Made by a program: the position numbers and the translations under genes. DNA of 32,781 bases. Source: Janibacter anophelis NBRC 107843. Lineage in GTDB: Bacteria; Actinomycetota; Actinomycetes; Actinomycetales; Dermatophilaceae. Position 1 is the first letter of the stretch. Each line of letters opens with the position of its first letter. This document shows, in pieces, positions 8,401 to 15,713 of the stretch. The DNA lies in the NCBI RefSeq assembly GCF_001570945.1, contig NZ_BCSQ01000043.1, positions 1-32,781 of the forward strand, written 5' to 3'. Under the pieces are notes generated by a model. It did not search any database. It was not told where the DNA came from and was given only the letters and a program-made list of their open reading frames with translations.

Positions 8401-9438
8401 GTGGTCGCGCAGCGTCATCATGAGCAGCTTGGGGGAGAGGGGCTTCTCGGTGTTCCACGCGGGGCACTGGCTCTGGCAGCGACCGCACTCGGTGCAGGTG
8501 GAGAAGTCGAGCAGGCCCTTCCACGTGAAGTCCTCGACCTTGCCGACGCCGAGGGTGGTCTCCTCCTCCATCTCCTCCATGACCTCCATGGAGAACGGCT
8601 TGCCGTCGACGAGCATCGGCTGCAGCTCACCGAGCGACGTGCGGCCGTCGGCGTGGCGCTTGAAGTAGATGTTGAAGAACGCGAGGAACCGGTGCCACGC
8701 GACACCCATCGTCGGGTTGAGCGAGACGGTGATCATCCACGCGTACGAGATGACGAGCTTGATGAGCGCGATCGCGATGATCGCCGCCTCGAGCGTCCCC
8801 TCGGACAGGCCGGTGAAGAGCTCGCCGAGCGCGCCCGTCAGCGGGAAGTGCAGGAAGGACCCGTGGTCGTCGCCGGCGCCCTTGAGCAGCGCGTACTCGA
8901 GACCGCGCAGCAGCGTGATGCACAGGCCGACGCCGAAGATCGTGAACTCGACGTAGTAGGCCTGCCAGAAGGTCGACCCGTAGAAGCGGGACTTGCGGCC
9001 CTCCTCGCCGATCGCGGAGCGCGGGTGGTTCTTCTGCCGGATGAGCATCAGGGCGATGATGCCGACGAAGCCGGTCACCGCGAGCAGCTCGACGAGCCAC
9101 TCGTAGGGCAGGAAGCTGCCGATGAGCGGCAGGTGGAAGTGCGGGTCGAAGAGCTGGACCGTCGCCTGCACCAGGGTGCCGAAGAGGACACCGAAGGAGA
9201 TCATCACGAACCAGTGGGCGATCGCCACGATCGGCAACCTGGCCATGCGGGTGTGCCCCAAGAACTCGCGGAACAGCGTCGCCAGGCGCGCGCCCGGCGA
9301 GTTGGTCCGCTCGCCCTGGGTGGGCTTGCCGAGCTTGAAGACGGTCAGGAAGTGCTTGACGGCGCGGGCGAGCAGGCCCCATCCGACGATGGTGATCCCG
9401 ACCCCGATGACGATCGCGACGATCTGGAGGGCAGACAT
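5455..9438 (-). CDS. membrane-bound iron-sulfur reductase (HdrD/GlpC-like, Rv0338c type) with repetitive tail
   Basis: 1327 residues. Residues 1-240 carry about five membrane spans (near 5-25, 68-95, 113-133, 160-180, 217-240). Two 4Fe-4S motifs follow: CTECGRCQSQC at 315-325 and CTTCGACVEQC at 443-453, separated by a Gly/Ala-rich insert at 355-400. Two CCG domains follow (Cys 534, 606, 609; then 672, 708, 709, 746, 749), as in heterodisulfide reductase subunit D. It probably moves electrons between a membrane quinone/heme pool and a cytoplasmic donor; the partner is unknown. The conserved part ends near 785. The remaining roughly 540 residues are Pro/Ala/Glu-rich and hold eleven exact copies of KNAAPSWETG plus a terminal KNANPSWE. 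ATG 9438 lies 6 bases after a TAGACT -10 box, so the mRNA may be leaderless. A long open frame on the opposite strand is an artefact of base composition. Confidence 0.9.
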   Translation of the reverse strand: MSALQIVAIVIGVGITIVGWGLLARAVKHFLTVFKLGKPTQGERTNSPGARLATLFREFLGHTRMARLPIVAIAHWFVMISFGVLFGTLVQATVQLFDPHFHLPLIGSFLPYEWLVELLAVTGFVGIIALMLIRQKNHPRSAIGEEGRKSRFYGSTFWQAYYVEFTIFGVGLCITLLRGLEYALLKGAGDDHGSFLHFPLTGALGELFTGLSEGTLEAAIIAIALIKLVISYAWMITVSLNPTMGVAWHRFLAFFNIYFKRHADGRTSLGELQPMLVDGKPFSMEVMEEMEEETTLGVGKVEDFTWKGLLDFSTCTECGRCQSQCPAWNTEKPLSPKLLMMTLRDHAHSKAPYLAAANGVSGVIASPGGAKGQTASGAVALAGAPGTKGGEAEGAVATAEPDAINWAEMSLVGQTGYDVDHPLSAYNPHGPDAVIDEDVLWSCTTCGACVEQCPVDIEHVDHIVDMRRYQNLIESAFPSELGGLFKKLESKGNPWGMGAKARMDWAKDLPFTVKVLGEDAESADEVDYLFWVGCAGAYEDRAKKTTRAVAELFDHAGVDFAVLGNGETCTGDSARRAGNEVLFQMLAEQNVETLNELGATKIVVTCAHCFNTIKNEYPQLGGKYEVLHHTQLLNRLVREKKIVPVNRPEGPRKSSLKDVASSAPSVTYHDPCYLGRHNNVYAPPRELISALPGVELKEMERTKEKSFCCGAGGARMWMEEQLGSRINLNRTEEAIATGADRIAVGCPFCRVMLSDGLTAKQSEGASEDIEVVDVAQMLLASVKEAVVPAKGGTTEAQEQAEAEPKTAVPAPTEGEGAKGATPAAPSEAETAQTAAAVEEAGEDPKAVAGRETAADKNAAPSWETGAAVGAGAAAAGAGAAAASADSSAADKNAAPSWETGSAAEKNAAPSWETGAPAAAPAAEAPAAEEPKADATAAEKNAAPSWETGSAAEKNAAPSWETGAPAAAPAAEAPAAEEPKADATAADKNAAPSWETGSVADKNAAPSWETGTPAAEEPKAEAPAAAEPKVEAAAADDTVTSKNAAPSWETGSVAEKNAAPSWETGTPAAAPAAEAPAAEEPTAPVEEPKGEAPAPAETAAPAEAPAPAASGGSDLASKNAAPSWETGAPAAAPAAEAPASEEPKAEAPAVEAPAEPDVTEAPVTEEPTAQVEEPQAPAAAEPAPQATAPAAAPAGDSDLARKNAAPSWETGAAAPAAAAAPAAEAPAAEAPAAEAPEPAVDEPQAEQVAEAPAAEQVTEAPQAETPVAEEPAQSEDAPEPQAEQPRVEEPQAEEAKAEQPAADTPAPSAADTGDLSELAKKNANPSWE
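5458..6885 (-). repeat. eleven-copy KNAAPSWETG repeat region inside the Fe-S reductase gene
   Basis: The DNA unit is about 27 bases (plus-strand form begins GTCTCCCA and ends GCGTTCTT). Units start near 5813, 6064, 6251, 6292, 6411, 6451, 6558, 6598, 6702, 6742 and 6849, with a diverged copy at the very end of the gene (5458). Several occur as doublets about 40 bases apart inside a larger unit of about 145 bases (around 6411-6750), which points to recent tandem duplication. Reading frame is kept throughout. Confidence 0.9.
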
Positions 9439-9444
9439 GGGTGA

Positions 9445-9450
9445 AGTCTA
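9445..9450 (-). promoter_or_regulatory. possible -10 box of the Fe-S reductase gene
   Basis: TAGACT on the minus strand, ending 6 bases before the ATG at 9438, so transcription would start at or next to the start codon. A good -35 is not evident. Confidence 0.35.
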
Positions 9451-9594
9451 GGTCTCCGGAGGTCACGAAAAGCTCTGAGGTGGTGCGTCGCTCGTCACCG
9501 AGGGCAGCCTTAGTTCGGGGTCGACACAGCCGGACGAAGGGGTCCCCCCGCGCCTCGTAGGGCCGCTGCGTCAGCCTGAGACGCCCTTGCGATG

Positions 9595-9622
9595 ATGGAT
9601 AACACGATGTTGGAATATCCAT
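9595..9622 (+). promoter_or_regulatory. inverted repeat upstream of cysK
   Basis: ATGGATA (9595-9601) and TATCCAT (9616-9622) form a perfect 7-base inverted repeat with a 14-base spacer in the only AT-rich patch of the intergenic region, 75-102 bases before cysK. Probably an operator/promoter element of the cysteine operon; the regulator is not known. Confidence 0.4.
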
Positions 9623-9696
9623 AACGTCTCGTTCGTTGTCTCGGACGAGCTCCCGCCGCAGCCGCGGCACCTGCACCCTCGATGGAAGGAACCGCG

Positions 9697-10623
9697 TTGC
9701 CCATCTACGAAGACGCCACCAAGCTCGTCGGCCGGACCCCGCTGGTGCGGATCAACCGCATCATCGACTCCGAGGCCACCGTCGCCGCCAAGCTGGAGTT
9801 CTACAGCCCGGCCAGCTCCGTCAAGGATCGGATCGGCACCGCGATCATCGACGCGGCCGAGGCGTCCGGCGAGCTCAAGCCCGGTGGCACGATCGTTGAG
9901 GCCACGTCCGGCAACACGGGCATCGCCCTGGCCATGGTCGGCGCTGCGCGCGGGTACAAGGTCGTCCTGGCCATGCCGGAGACGATGTCCAAGGAGCGTC
10001 GCGCGCTGCTGCGTGCCTACGGCGCCGAGCTCGTCCTCACCGAGGGGCCCAAGGGCATGAAGGGTGCGGTCGAGAAGGCCGAGGAGATCGCCAACGAGCG
10101 TGGCGCGGTCCAGGCGCGACAGTTCGCGAACGCCGCCAACCCGGCCATCCACGAGAAGACCACCGGCCCGGAGATCTGGGAGGACACGGACGGCAAGGTC
10201 GACATCCTCATCTCCGGCATCGGCACCGGCGGCACCATCACCGGCGCGGGACGCTACCTGCGCTCGCAGAAGTCCGACGTCCAGATCATCGCCGTCGAGC
10301 CGGCCGAGTCCGCGATCCTCAACGGGGGCCAGCCCGGTCCGCACAAGATCCAGGGCCTCGGCGCCAACTTCGTGCCGGAGATCCTCGACACCGAGATCTA
10401 CGACGAGGTCATCGACATCGACGCGCCGACCGCCATCGAGTGGGCCCGCAAGTCGGCCACCGACGAGGGGCTGCTCGTCGGCATCTCCTCCGGTGCCGCC
10501 CTCGCCGCCGCGGACCAGGTCGCGAAGCGCCCGGAGAACGCCGGCAAGACGATCGTCGTCATCATCCCCAGCTTCGGCGAGCGCTACCTGTCCACCCCGC
10601 TCTTCGAAGGGCTCGTCGACTGA
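9697..10623 (+). CDS. cysK: cysteine synthase A (O-acetylserine sulfhydrylase)
   Basis: 308-residue PLP enzyme that makes cysteine from O-acetylserine and sulfide, in the cytoplasm. The N-terminus [19 protein letters not shown] is canonical. The PLP lysine is in SSVKDRIG (Lys43), the substrate loop is TSGNTG (about 70-75), the phosphate loop is GTGGTITG, and SSGAAL lies near the C-terminus. I prefer the TTG at 9697: GGAAGGA lies 6 bases upstream and the protein then begins as relatives do. ATG at 9682 would add five residues and would consume that ribosome site. cysE follows after 2 bases, so both enzymes of the pathway are co-translated and can form the cysteine synthase complex. Confidence 0.93.
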   Translation: MPIYEDATKLVGRTPLVRINRIIDSEATVAAKLEFYSPASSVKDRIGTAIIDAAEASGELKPGGTIVEATSGNTGIALAMVGAARGYKVVLAMPETMSKERRALLRAYGAELVLTEGPKGMKGAVEKAEEIANERGAVQARQFANAANPAIHEKTTGPEIWEDTDGKVDILISGIGTGGTITGAGRYLRSQKSDVQIIAVEPAESAILNGGQPGPHKIQGLGANFVPEILDTEIYDEVIDIDAPTAIEWARKSATDEGLLVGISSGAALAAADQVAKRPENAGKTIVVIIPSFGERYLSTPLFEGLVD

Positions 10624-10625
10624 CC

Positions 10626-11219
10626 GTGGCCTCCCACCTGCCGATCCGCGCCACGATCCGTGAGGACCTGGCCGCGGCCATGGAGCGCGACCCCGCCGCC
10701 ACGTCGCGGTGGGTCGTGCTCCTGACCTCTGCCGGCCTGCACGCCATCTGGCTGCACCGCATCGCCCACCGCTGGTGGATGCGGCCGGGCTGGAAGTGGC
10801 CCGCCCGCCTGCTGGCCTACGTCTCGCGCTCGGTCACGGGCGTCGAGATCCACCCCGGCGCGCACATCGGTCGACGCTTCTTCATCGACCACGGGATGGG
10901 TGTCGTCGTCGGCGAGACGGCGGTCATCGGCGACGACGTCATGCTCTTCCACGGCGTCACGCTGGGTGGCACCTCGGGCCAGCGCGTCAAGCGCCACCCG
11001 ACGCTCGGCGACAAGGTCATGGTCGGGGCGGGCGCCAAGATCCTCGGTGACATCCACGTCGGCAGCAATGTCAAGGTCGGCGCCAACTCGGTCGTCGTCA
11101 AGGACGTGCCCACCGGGGCCGTCGCGACGGGGATCCCGGCGCAGTACCGCTTCCCGCAGCTCGGCGGCGACCTCAGCCGCGAGGACCTGCTCTACGCCGA
11201 CCCGGCGATCTTCATCTAG
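10626..11219 (+). CDS. cysE: serine O-acetyltransferase
   Basis: 197-residue enzyme that acetylates L-serine with acetyl-CoA, supplying O-acetylserine to cysK. Residues about 10-60 are the helical part. From about 68 the left-handed beta-helix begins ([20 protein letters not shown]), with the catalytic-type His in IDHG and the run [14 protein letters not shown], then [10 protein letters not shown] and [14 protein letters not shown]. It is the short CysE form, lacking the long N-terminal extension of the enterobacterial enzyme, which is normal in Gram-positives. GTG at 10626 follows the cysK stop by 2 bases. The C-terminus ends ...PAIFI; an Ile end is typical for docking into cysK. Confidence 0.92.
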   Translation: MASHLPIRATIREDLAAAMERDPAATSRWVVLLTSAGLHAIWLHRIAHRWWMRPGWKWPARLLAYVSRSVTGVEIHPGAHIGRRFFIDHGMGVVVGETAVIGDDVMLFHGVTLGGTSGQRVKRHPTLGDKVMVGAGAKILGDIHVGSNVKVGANSVVVKDVPTGAVATGIPAQYRFPQLGGDLSREDLLYADPAIFI

Positions 11220-11231
11220 CCACCGGCAGGA

Positions 11232-11276
11232 CGAAGGGGGTGAGCGGACCGATCGGTCCGCTCACCCCCCTTCGTG
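11232..11276 (+). terminator. terminator of the cysK-cysE operon
   Basis: A long stem of about 20 base pairs with one bulged base (ACGAAGGGGGTGAGCGGACC and its partner), 12 bases past the cysE stop. Both arms carry the motif CGAAGGGGG. Confidence 0.8.
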
Positions 11277-11339
11277 TCTCGTCGTTGGGGCTCCTCGAAC
11301 CTCAGGGCAGCGCCTTCGTGTCTCTCGCTGGTCCCACCC

Positions 11340-11368
11340 CGCGCATCTTTTTCCCGAACAAATGCGCG
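11340..11368. repeat. intergenic hairpin, copy 1 of a small dispersed family
   Basis: CGCGCAT (11340-11346) pairs with ATGCGCG (11362-11368); the 15-base loop starts CT and ends AA. Related hairpins lie at 11381-11416 and 32331-32356. Shared features are the CGCGCA stem, a loop beginning CT with a C-run/CCCG core, and a right arm led by A/ATG. Confidence 0.5.
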
Positions 11369-11380
11369 CTCGGGTGGTGG

Positions 11381-11416
11381 CAGGACGCGCACCTCCCCGG
11401 GGAAATGTGCGTCCTG
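11381..11416. repeat. intergenic hairpin, copy 2 of a small dispersed family
   Basis: CAGGACGCGCA pairs with TGTGCGTCCTG over 11 bases with one G:U pair. The loop holds CCCCGGGG. It lies 10 bases before the stop of the YtxH-like gene, on its downstream side, so it may also serve as that gene's terminator. Confidence 0.5.
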
Positions 11417-11425
11417 GTGATCGCG

Positions 11426-11764
11426 TCAGGCCGAGGGGCCCTCGCCGAGCGGGTAGGTCGACGGGCCCTGGGTGTCGGCCGCGACCGCGCTGGTCACGTC
11501 GCGCTCCGGGTCGCCGGTGATCTTGCCCGCGCCCTCGCGCATCTTGGCGCCGGCGGTCGCGGCCACGCCGCTCACCGCGTCGAGGGCCGCCGGTGCGGCC
11601 TTGGTCTTCGCGGCGTGCTTGGCCGTGGCGACCTGCTGCTGGACCGGCTGCGACTGCCAGGCCTTGCTCGCCCCGGCGCGGATCTGCTCGTAGCGCTGAC
11701 GTCCCGCCCGTGCGCCGAGCACGTAGCCGACGCCGGCGCCGAGGAGGAAGGAGATCTTCGACAT
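11426..11764 (-). CDS. YtxH-like small protein with N-terminal glycine-rich hydrophobic segment
   Basis: 112 residues. The N-terminus MSKISFLLGAGVGYVLGARAG has a Gly-zipper-like hydrophobic stretch followed by basic residues (GRQRYEQI), the pattern of YtxH-domain proteins, which are usually membrane-associated or stress-induced. The middle (about 25-85) is Ala/Lys-rich and helical, and the tail is acidic and probably disordered. The family has no firm function. ATG at 11764 follows AAAGGGA at good spacing. A TAGGGT -10-like box lies at 11805-11810 on the minus strand. It is transcribed away from tRNA-Ser. Confidence 0.75.
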   Translation of the reverse strand: MSKISFLLGAGVGYVLGARAGRQRYEQIRAGASKAWQSQPVQQQVATAKHAAKTKAAPAALDAVSGVAATAGAKMREGAGKITGDPERDVTSAVAADTQGPSTYPLGEGPSA

Positions 11765-11862
11765 GTGGAGTCCCTTTCGATCTGGTGGCTTGGCCTCACC
11801 ACCGACCCTACCCACACCGGCCATGGCCTACCGTGGGAGCGCTCGCCGCTCGTCGGCGACGA

Positions 11863-11949
11863 GGAGGGCTCGCATAGTGGCCTAGTGCGGCGGTCTTGAA
11901 AACCGCTATGGCGGCAACGTCATCGTGGGTTCGAATCCCACGCCCTCCG
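11863..11949 (+). tRNA. tRNA-Ser (anticodon UGA)
   Basis: 87 bases. The acceptor stem GGAGGGC pairs with GCCCTCC (11942-11948), with discriminator G. The anticodon loop CTTGAAA sits in the GCGGT/ACCGC stem and gives anticodon TGA. A long class II variable arm and a T-arm GTGGG-TTCGAAT-CCCAC are present. CCA is not encoded. The accessory region begins just downstream. Confidence 0.95.
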
Positions 11950-11987
11950 CCGAGGGCGATTAGCGATTCCATCGCGTCGCCGTTCGC

Positions 11988-12021
11988 AAAAGCCCGCCCA
12001 GAGACCTCTGGGGCGGGATTT
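11988..12021 (+). terminator. terminator of tRNA-Ser(UGA)
   Basis: CCCGCCCAGAG pairs with CTCTGGGGCGGG with one bulged base, flanked by AAAAG on the left and ATTT on the right, 39 bases after the tRNA. Confidence 0.7.
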
Positions 12022-12081
12022 CGTGCTTCAGATGGGTGTCGCGCAGTTCCTGGTCCGTGACGGCAGCGGGCGGGCACACGA

Positions 12082-12128
12082 CACGAGCCAGCCCCGACAC
12101 GCGTGACGCGTGTCGGGGCTGGCTCGTG
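12082..12128. terminator. perfect 22-bp palindromic hairpin at the left edge of the recombinase/transposase module
   Basis: Arms 12082-12103 and 12107-12128 are perfect complements around the 3-base loop TGA. It lies 92 bases past the transposase stop, so a terminator is the simple reading. The exact symmetry and its place between the tRNA and a transposase also allow an element end or recombinase site. Confidence 0.6.
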
Positions 12129-12219
12129 GGTAGCACTCATGGCCCGCTGGCCTGAGGCCGCGGGCTATCGCCGGGTCGAGCTGGGGGTATTCAGTTCAAC
12201 AAGCGGACCGAGTGGACGC

Positions 12220-13797
12220 TTAGGTCCGTGCTGGCGGCTCGCGGCGCTCGACGTGCTCGAGAACCTCACCCGTGTCGGGGTCAACGAGCAGTTCGTCGTC
12301 GACCTTGATGGCCTCCGGACCTTCGGGCAGGTGGTGCCCGTTCGCAGCCCGCACGCGCAGGTTGTGCATCGCGAACAGCAGCATCGTCATCAGGCTGGTC
12401 TTGACCAGACCGAGGACGTGAATCCATCCCTTGACCAGACCTCCGCGGTTCTTGACCGTCCCGAACGCGCCCTCGATGCGGGTGCGGGCAGCGTAGGTGG
12501 AGCGCCACTCGGCCGTTCCCCACGCGTGGGGCTGGCGGTGCTTCTCGTTCTCGTTCCACGCGATGAGGATGGTCTGCTGCGCGCACGCCGGCCGTTCTTT
12601 GCGCAGTTGCGCGGGTGGCATCAGAGGTGGGTCAACGATGGTCGGCGCGTCCTCGGCCGCGGGGACCGCCAGGGGGCAGCCCTCGCACAAGACCTTGCCG
12701 ACCTTCGCGGGGCAGGACCACCGCTCACCGTTGGCGGTCTTGCCGTGACGCTCGAACGCGTACTTTTCGCGCTCGGCCACATCGGCGTCGAACTGCGCCA
12801 CCTGCTGCGCGCGCTCCGCGTGCGCTTCCTGTTCCTTCTTCGTGGGGTTGGCCGTCAGGGGCGCCTGGGACAGGTTCGTCGGACGCGTCAACTTCCGCAG
12901 CCGTGTCGGCATCCGGTGGCAGTGCGGGGTGCCGTCAACGATGTCGTACCCGCGACCGGAGGTGACGAACCGCTTGTCGAGGGGGTGCATGTCCTGGATG
13001 TTCGCGATGCCCAGCAGCCGCAGCGGAGTCGCCCACGACTGCTCCTTCGCGTACGTGAACCCCCGGTCCGCCAGGACCGCGTCGATGCCAGACATCCCGG
13101 CACGCTCTCGCGCGTTCACCGTGTCCGTCAGCAGCGCCACCCCCGCGGGCGCCGGCGAGGCGTTCGCGGCGCGCAACCGGATGCGCTCGAAGATGTTCGC
13201 TCCGCAGCTCTGACCCAGGGCGGTGACGTGGTACCCGTACAGCTTGTCGGTGTCCGCGACAGCGGTCGGGGTGCGGTGCCCGTGGCGGGCGTCGGTGTCG
13301 ATGCGACGGCCCCGGTCGCGGTACTGCCGCGCGTCCTTGTCGGACTTGATGGCGCGGCGCCGGCCCCAGGTCTCTACGGCGGTGTCGTCCATGACGACGC
13401 GCGTGTCACGGGGCATCCCTGCCAGCGTCACGTCCAGCAGCGCATCGCTGAGGTCGTCGAGGAGCTTCTGCGACAGCTTGCAGTGCTGCTCGTTGTTCGG
13501 GTCGGTCGGCGCCAACGCCTTGTTGACCTGCGACCACAGGTAGTAGACGTTGTGCGGCTCGACGGGGCCGGTCAGCCCAAGCGCAGTGCGCTGGGAACGG
13601 GGCAGGTCGTTCAGCAGGGGCGCGACCTCCCGCAGGCGGACCTTCCCGTGCCTCGACAGCGACACCGCGATGCCGACCAGCAACGCCAGGACGGTCAGCT
13701 GACGGGGGCGACCGACCTGCTTGGCCATCTCCGTCTCGATGCGGGTGGCGATGCCAGAAGTCCCGATGGCGCGGGTGATGAGGGGGACGCTGTTCAT
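12220..13797 (-). CDS. IS4-type DDE transposase, coupled to an upstream recombinase-like gene
   Basis: 525 residues with a complete DDE arrangement: Asp in VVMDDTAVETWG (137/138), Asp244 in VLADRGFTYAKE, and Glu442 within Y435-x2-R438-x3-E442-x6-K449, exactly the YREK signature of IS4-group transposases. A Cys-pair insert (about 360-375, SCPAKVGKVLCEGC) lies before the last catalytic block, as in IS1182-like proteins. The N-terminal 130 residues are helical. It overlaps the preceding gene by ATGA (13794-13797), so its translation probably depends on that gene, which is unusual for an insertion sequence. I could not find terminal inverted repeats next to it. The gene appears intact. The long plus-strand open frame over it is a shadow. 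Confidence 0.85.
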   Translation of the reverse strand: MNSVPLITRAIGTSGIATRIETEMAKQVGRPRQLTVLALLVGIAVSLSRHGKVRLREVAPLLNDLPRSQRTALGLTGPVEPHNVYYLWSQVNKALAPTDPNNEQHCKLSQKLLDDLSDALLDVTLAGMPRDTRVVMDDTAVETWGRRRAIKSDKDARQYRDRGRRIDTDARHGHRTPTAVADTDKLYGYHVTALGQSCGANIFERIRLRAANASPAPAGVALLTDTVNARERAGMSGIDAVLADRGFTYAKEQSWATPLRLLGIANIQDMHPLDKRFVTSGRGYDIVDGTPHCHRMPTRLRKLTRPTNLSQAPLTANPTKKEQEAHAERAQQVAQFDADVAEREKYAFERHGKTANGERWSCPAKVGKVLCEGCPLAVPAAEDAPTIVDPPLMPPAQLRKERPACAQQTILIAWNENEKHRQPHAWGTAEWRSTYAARTRIEGAFGTVKNRGGLVKGWIHVLGLVKTSLMTMLLFAMHNLRVRAANGHHLPEGPEAIKVDDELLVDPDTGEVLEHVERREPPART

Positions 13798-15503
13798 CGA
13801 GCCACCTCCTGCTTCACCAGCGCGAGGGTCTCGGCACTCGTGGCCTCCCGCGCCGGGGAGTACTGCGCCAGCTCCGTCAGTGAGCGCGCCGACGCGAGGC
13901 CAGCGACATCCAGCAGCACCGTCAACGGGATGGGCGCGTGGATGGCCGCGAACAGCCAGGTCGCCCGCAGGCGCCCCTGGTTGATGACCATCTCCCCGGT
14001 CGTGGTCTCCAAACGCCGCAGCGTTGTCCGCAAAACCTGCTTACGACCCTCCAGCCCGTTGAGCACCAGGGCGTCAGCGCCAAGGACCTCGTCGTGCAGA
14101 GCCATCGCGGCACGCACCGCCGGCGCGAACTCGCTCATCACGGGCACCGCGCGAGGCTTGGCGCCGGGAACGGTCACGACCAACGCCTCACCGCCGTCGA
14201 TGGTCACGGTGGTGATGTCGCTGCGGCGCAGGTGCCGGAAGTCGCCAGCGTTCAACCCCGCACCCAGGCCGAGGGCGACCAGCCACAACGCCTGACGGGA
14301 CCGCTGCACGGTCGGCTGCGCCGCGGCGACCTCCACGAGGGTGCGACACTCAGCCGGCGTGTACGGGGCGACGATGGGCTGCTTCTGCAGCGTGTCCGCG
14401 TTCGGGGCGTTGTCCGCCCGGCGCAGAACCCGACGAATGATGGAACGGTGCGTCCCTCGGGAATTCTCACTCAGGTCAGTGCGGGTGACGATGTACGCGT
14501 CAGCGACGTCGATGCGCTGCAGCTCCGAAAGCGTCACCGGCACCGACCGGTCGGCCCGGTAGGTGCTCGTGGCGAACCACAGCACGAAGCTGGTCACCGC
14601 AGACGCCACGGACTGAACGCGGCGCGCGCTCGGCGCCTGGTAGGCCGCCATCAGGTAGCACGCCAGCGGACGAACCTCATCCCACAGCGCGTCCTGGGTA
14701 GGCCGGTACTTCTCGATGGCCTCCAGAACCTCGGGAGAGTTGCCGAACTCCTCGACAGGACGCGTTAAGCCAGCACGGGCCAGCGCGGCCTTGCGGGCAC
14801 GAGCGTCCTTCGCGGCGCGAACACGCGCCGCCTTCGACATCGGCTTGGACGAACGGGCGGGGCGGTCGGCCGGAGTGGTCACGGGCGCCGCACCCTTGGT
14901 GAGGGCGGGCATGGAGGGCTCCTGAGAGGTGCGCTCGGCCAACATCGAGATGACGTCGGCACCCAGGACCGTGCTCGTGCGCTGCCAGCTGGCAGTGCCG
15001 ACCTGCCACGCCGGACCATCAACCTGGTACCCGACCACCTGGGCCAGCGCTGCGTTGAGCTCAACGAACGACACCGGGAGGCCAGCCGCGCCCGTCAGGG
15101 ACACGTCGGCCTCACGCGACAGCCGCAGGTGCGGCTGCGCCCCCGCCAGGTACCGGACCACGGGCAGCAGCTGCGAAACACCCTGCGTGCGTGCCGTCGA
15201 CGTACCTGCGGCTGCCATCCACGCGCGGACATTCCGCTCCGTGACGATCGCCGCCAACTGTGGAACCGAGCGTCGGTCCCACGCGCTCGTCCCTGCCAGG
15301 AACGCGCACAGCGCACCCAGCCTGGCCACCGCCTGCGCGTCGGTTGCTCCTGAGCCCACGACGGCGTCGATGACGGCCTGGCGTGCCCACTGCCACTGCT
15401 GCTCCGTCAGCGACTTCGGCGTGTACCGCTGAGCCCGCTGCGCGGTTGGCTGCCGCACAGGCATGGCAGGCCGCAGGGTGAAGGTGTGCAGGGTGGTGGG
15501 CAT
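13794..15503 (-). CDS. tyrosine-recombinase-like protein with substituted catalytic positions
   Basis: 569 residues, start ATG 15503 behind CGGAG. Residues about 275-365 resemble the SAM-like core-binding domain, and about 380-550 a tyrosine recombinase catalytic domain: ALGLGAGLNAGDFRHLRRSDI (split at 410-430), VTVPGAKPRAVPV (443-455), RLRATWLF (511-518) and LAQYSPA (545-551). Aligned by eye to Xer/phage integrases, the first catalytic Arg of GLRxGE is Asn418 and the His of HxLR is replaced. The His of LGHSS is also missing, while the late Arg513 and Tyr548 survive. It may be a DNA-binding, structural or unconventional recombinase. The N-terminal 270 residues, with a basic Ala/Lys/Arg helix at 220-245, match nothing I recognise. 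It is coupled to the transposase by a 4-base overlap. Confidence 0.7.
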   Translation of the reverse strand: MPTTLHTFTLRPAMPVRQPTAQRAQRYTPKSLTEQQWQWARQAVIDAVVGSGATDAQAVARLGALCAFLAGTSAWDRRSVPQLAAIVTERNVRAWMAAAGTSTARTQGVSQLLPVVRYLAGAQPHLRLSREADVSLTGAAGLPVSFVELNAALAQVVGYQVDGPAWQVGTASWQRTSTVLGADVISMLAERTSQEPSMPALTKGAAPVTTPADRPARSSKPMSKAARVRAAKDARARKAALARAGLTRPVEEFGNSPEVLEAIEKYRPTQDALWDEVRPLACYLMAAYQAPSARRVQSVASAVTSFVLWFATSTYRADRSVPVTLSELQRIDVADAYIVTRTDLSENSRGTHRSIIRRVLRRADNAPNADTLQKQPIVAPYTPAECRTLVEVAAAQPTVQRSRQALWLVALGLGAGLNAGDFRHLRRSDITTVTIDGGEALVVTVPGAKPRAVPVMSEFAPAVRAAMALHDEVLGADALVLNGLEGRKQVLRTTLRRLETTTGEMVINQGRLRATWLFAAIHAPIPLTVLLDVAGLASARSLTELAQYSPAREATSAETLALVKQEVAR

Positions 15504-15676
15504 CGAGGCTCCGAAGGGGCGTGAGAGGTCGCCACGGGTCCGCGGATGCGGACCGGGGTGGCAACACGCGCCCGGACCAGAGCCCTAGGAGGCGTTGCGG
15601 CAGCTCATCCTCCGGAGGGGAGTGGGAACTGCGGCAGTCAGCGTGCCTGCGACCGGTCGATCGGTGCGGCAACTTT

Positions 15677-15713
15677 TCGATACATTCGCCTGTTTGTCGA
15701 TACAATCAGTCTT
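15677..15713 (+). promoter_or_regulatory. leaderless promoter with TCGATACA direct repeats
   Basis: TCGATACA occurs at 15677-15684 and 15697-15704, exactly 20 bases (two helical turns) apart. The second copy overlaps a TACAAT -10 box (15701-15706) and the first covers the -35 position. The GTG start is 7 bases after the -10 box, so the transcript is probably leaderless. The layout suggests autoregulation by the encoded HTH protein. Confidence 0.55.

Noticed and set aside
5419-9444. 1341-codon open frame on the plus strand opposite the Fe-S reductase
   Set aside because: Leu/Gly/Arg-rich nonsense composition with no domains; an antisense shadow typical of very GC-rich genes. The minus-strand protein has clear motifs.
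11921-11949. Integrase attachment site duplicated from the tRNA-Ser 3-prime end
   Set aside because: I found no second copy of the tRNA end near 26.2-28.1 kb or elsewhere in the window.
12103-14295. 730-codon plus-strand frame over the transposase and recombinase-like genes
   Set aside because: It crosses the boundary of two real minus-strand genes and shows no protein-like pattern.
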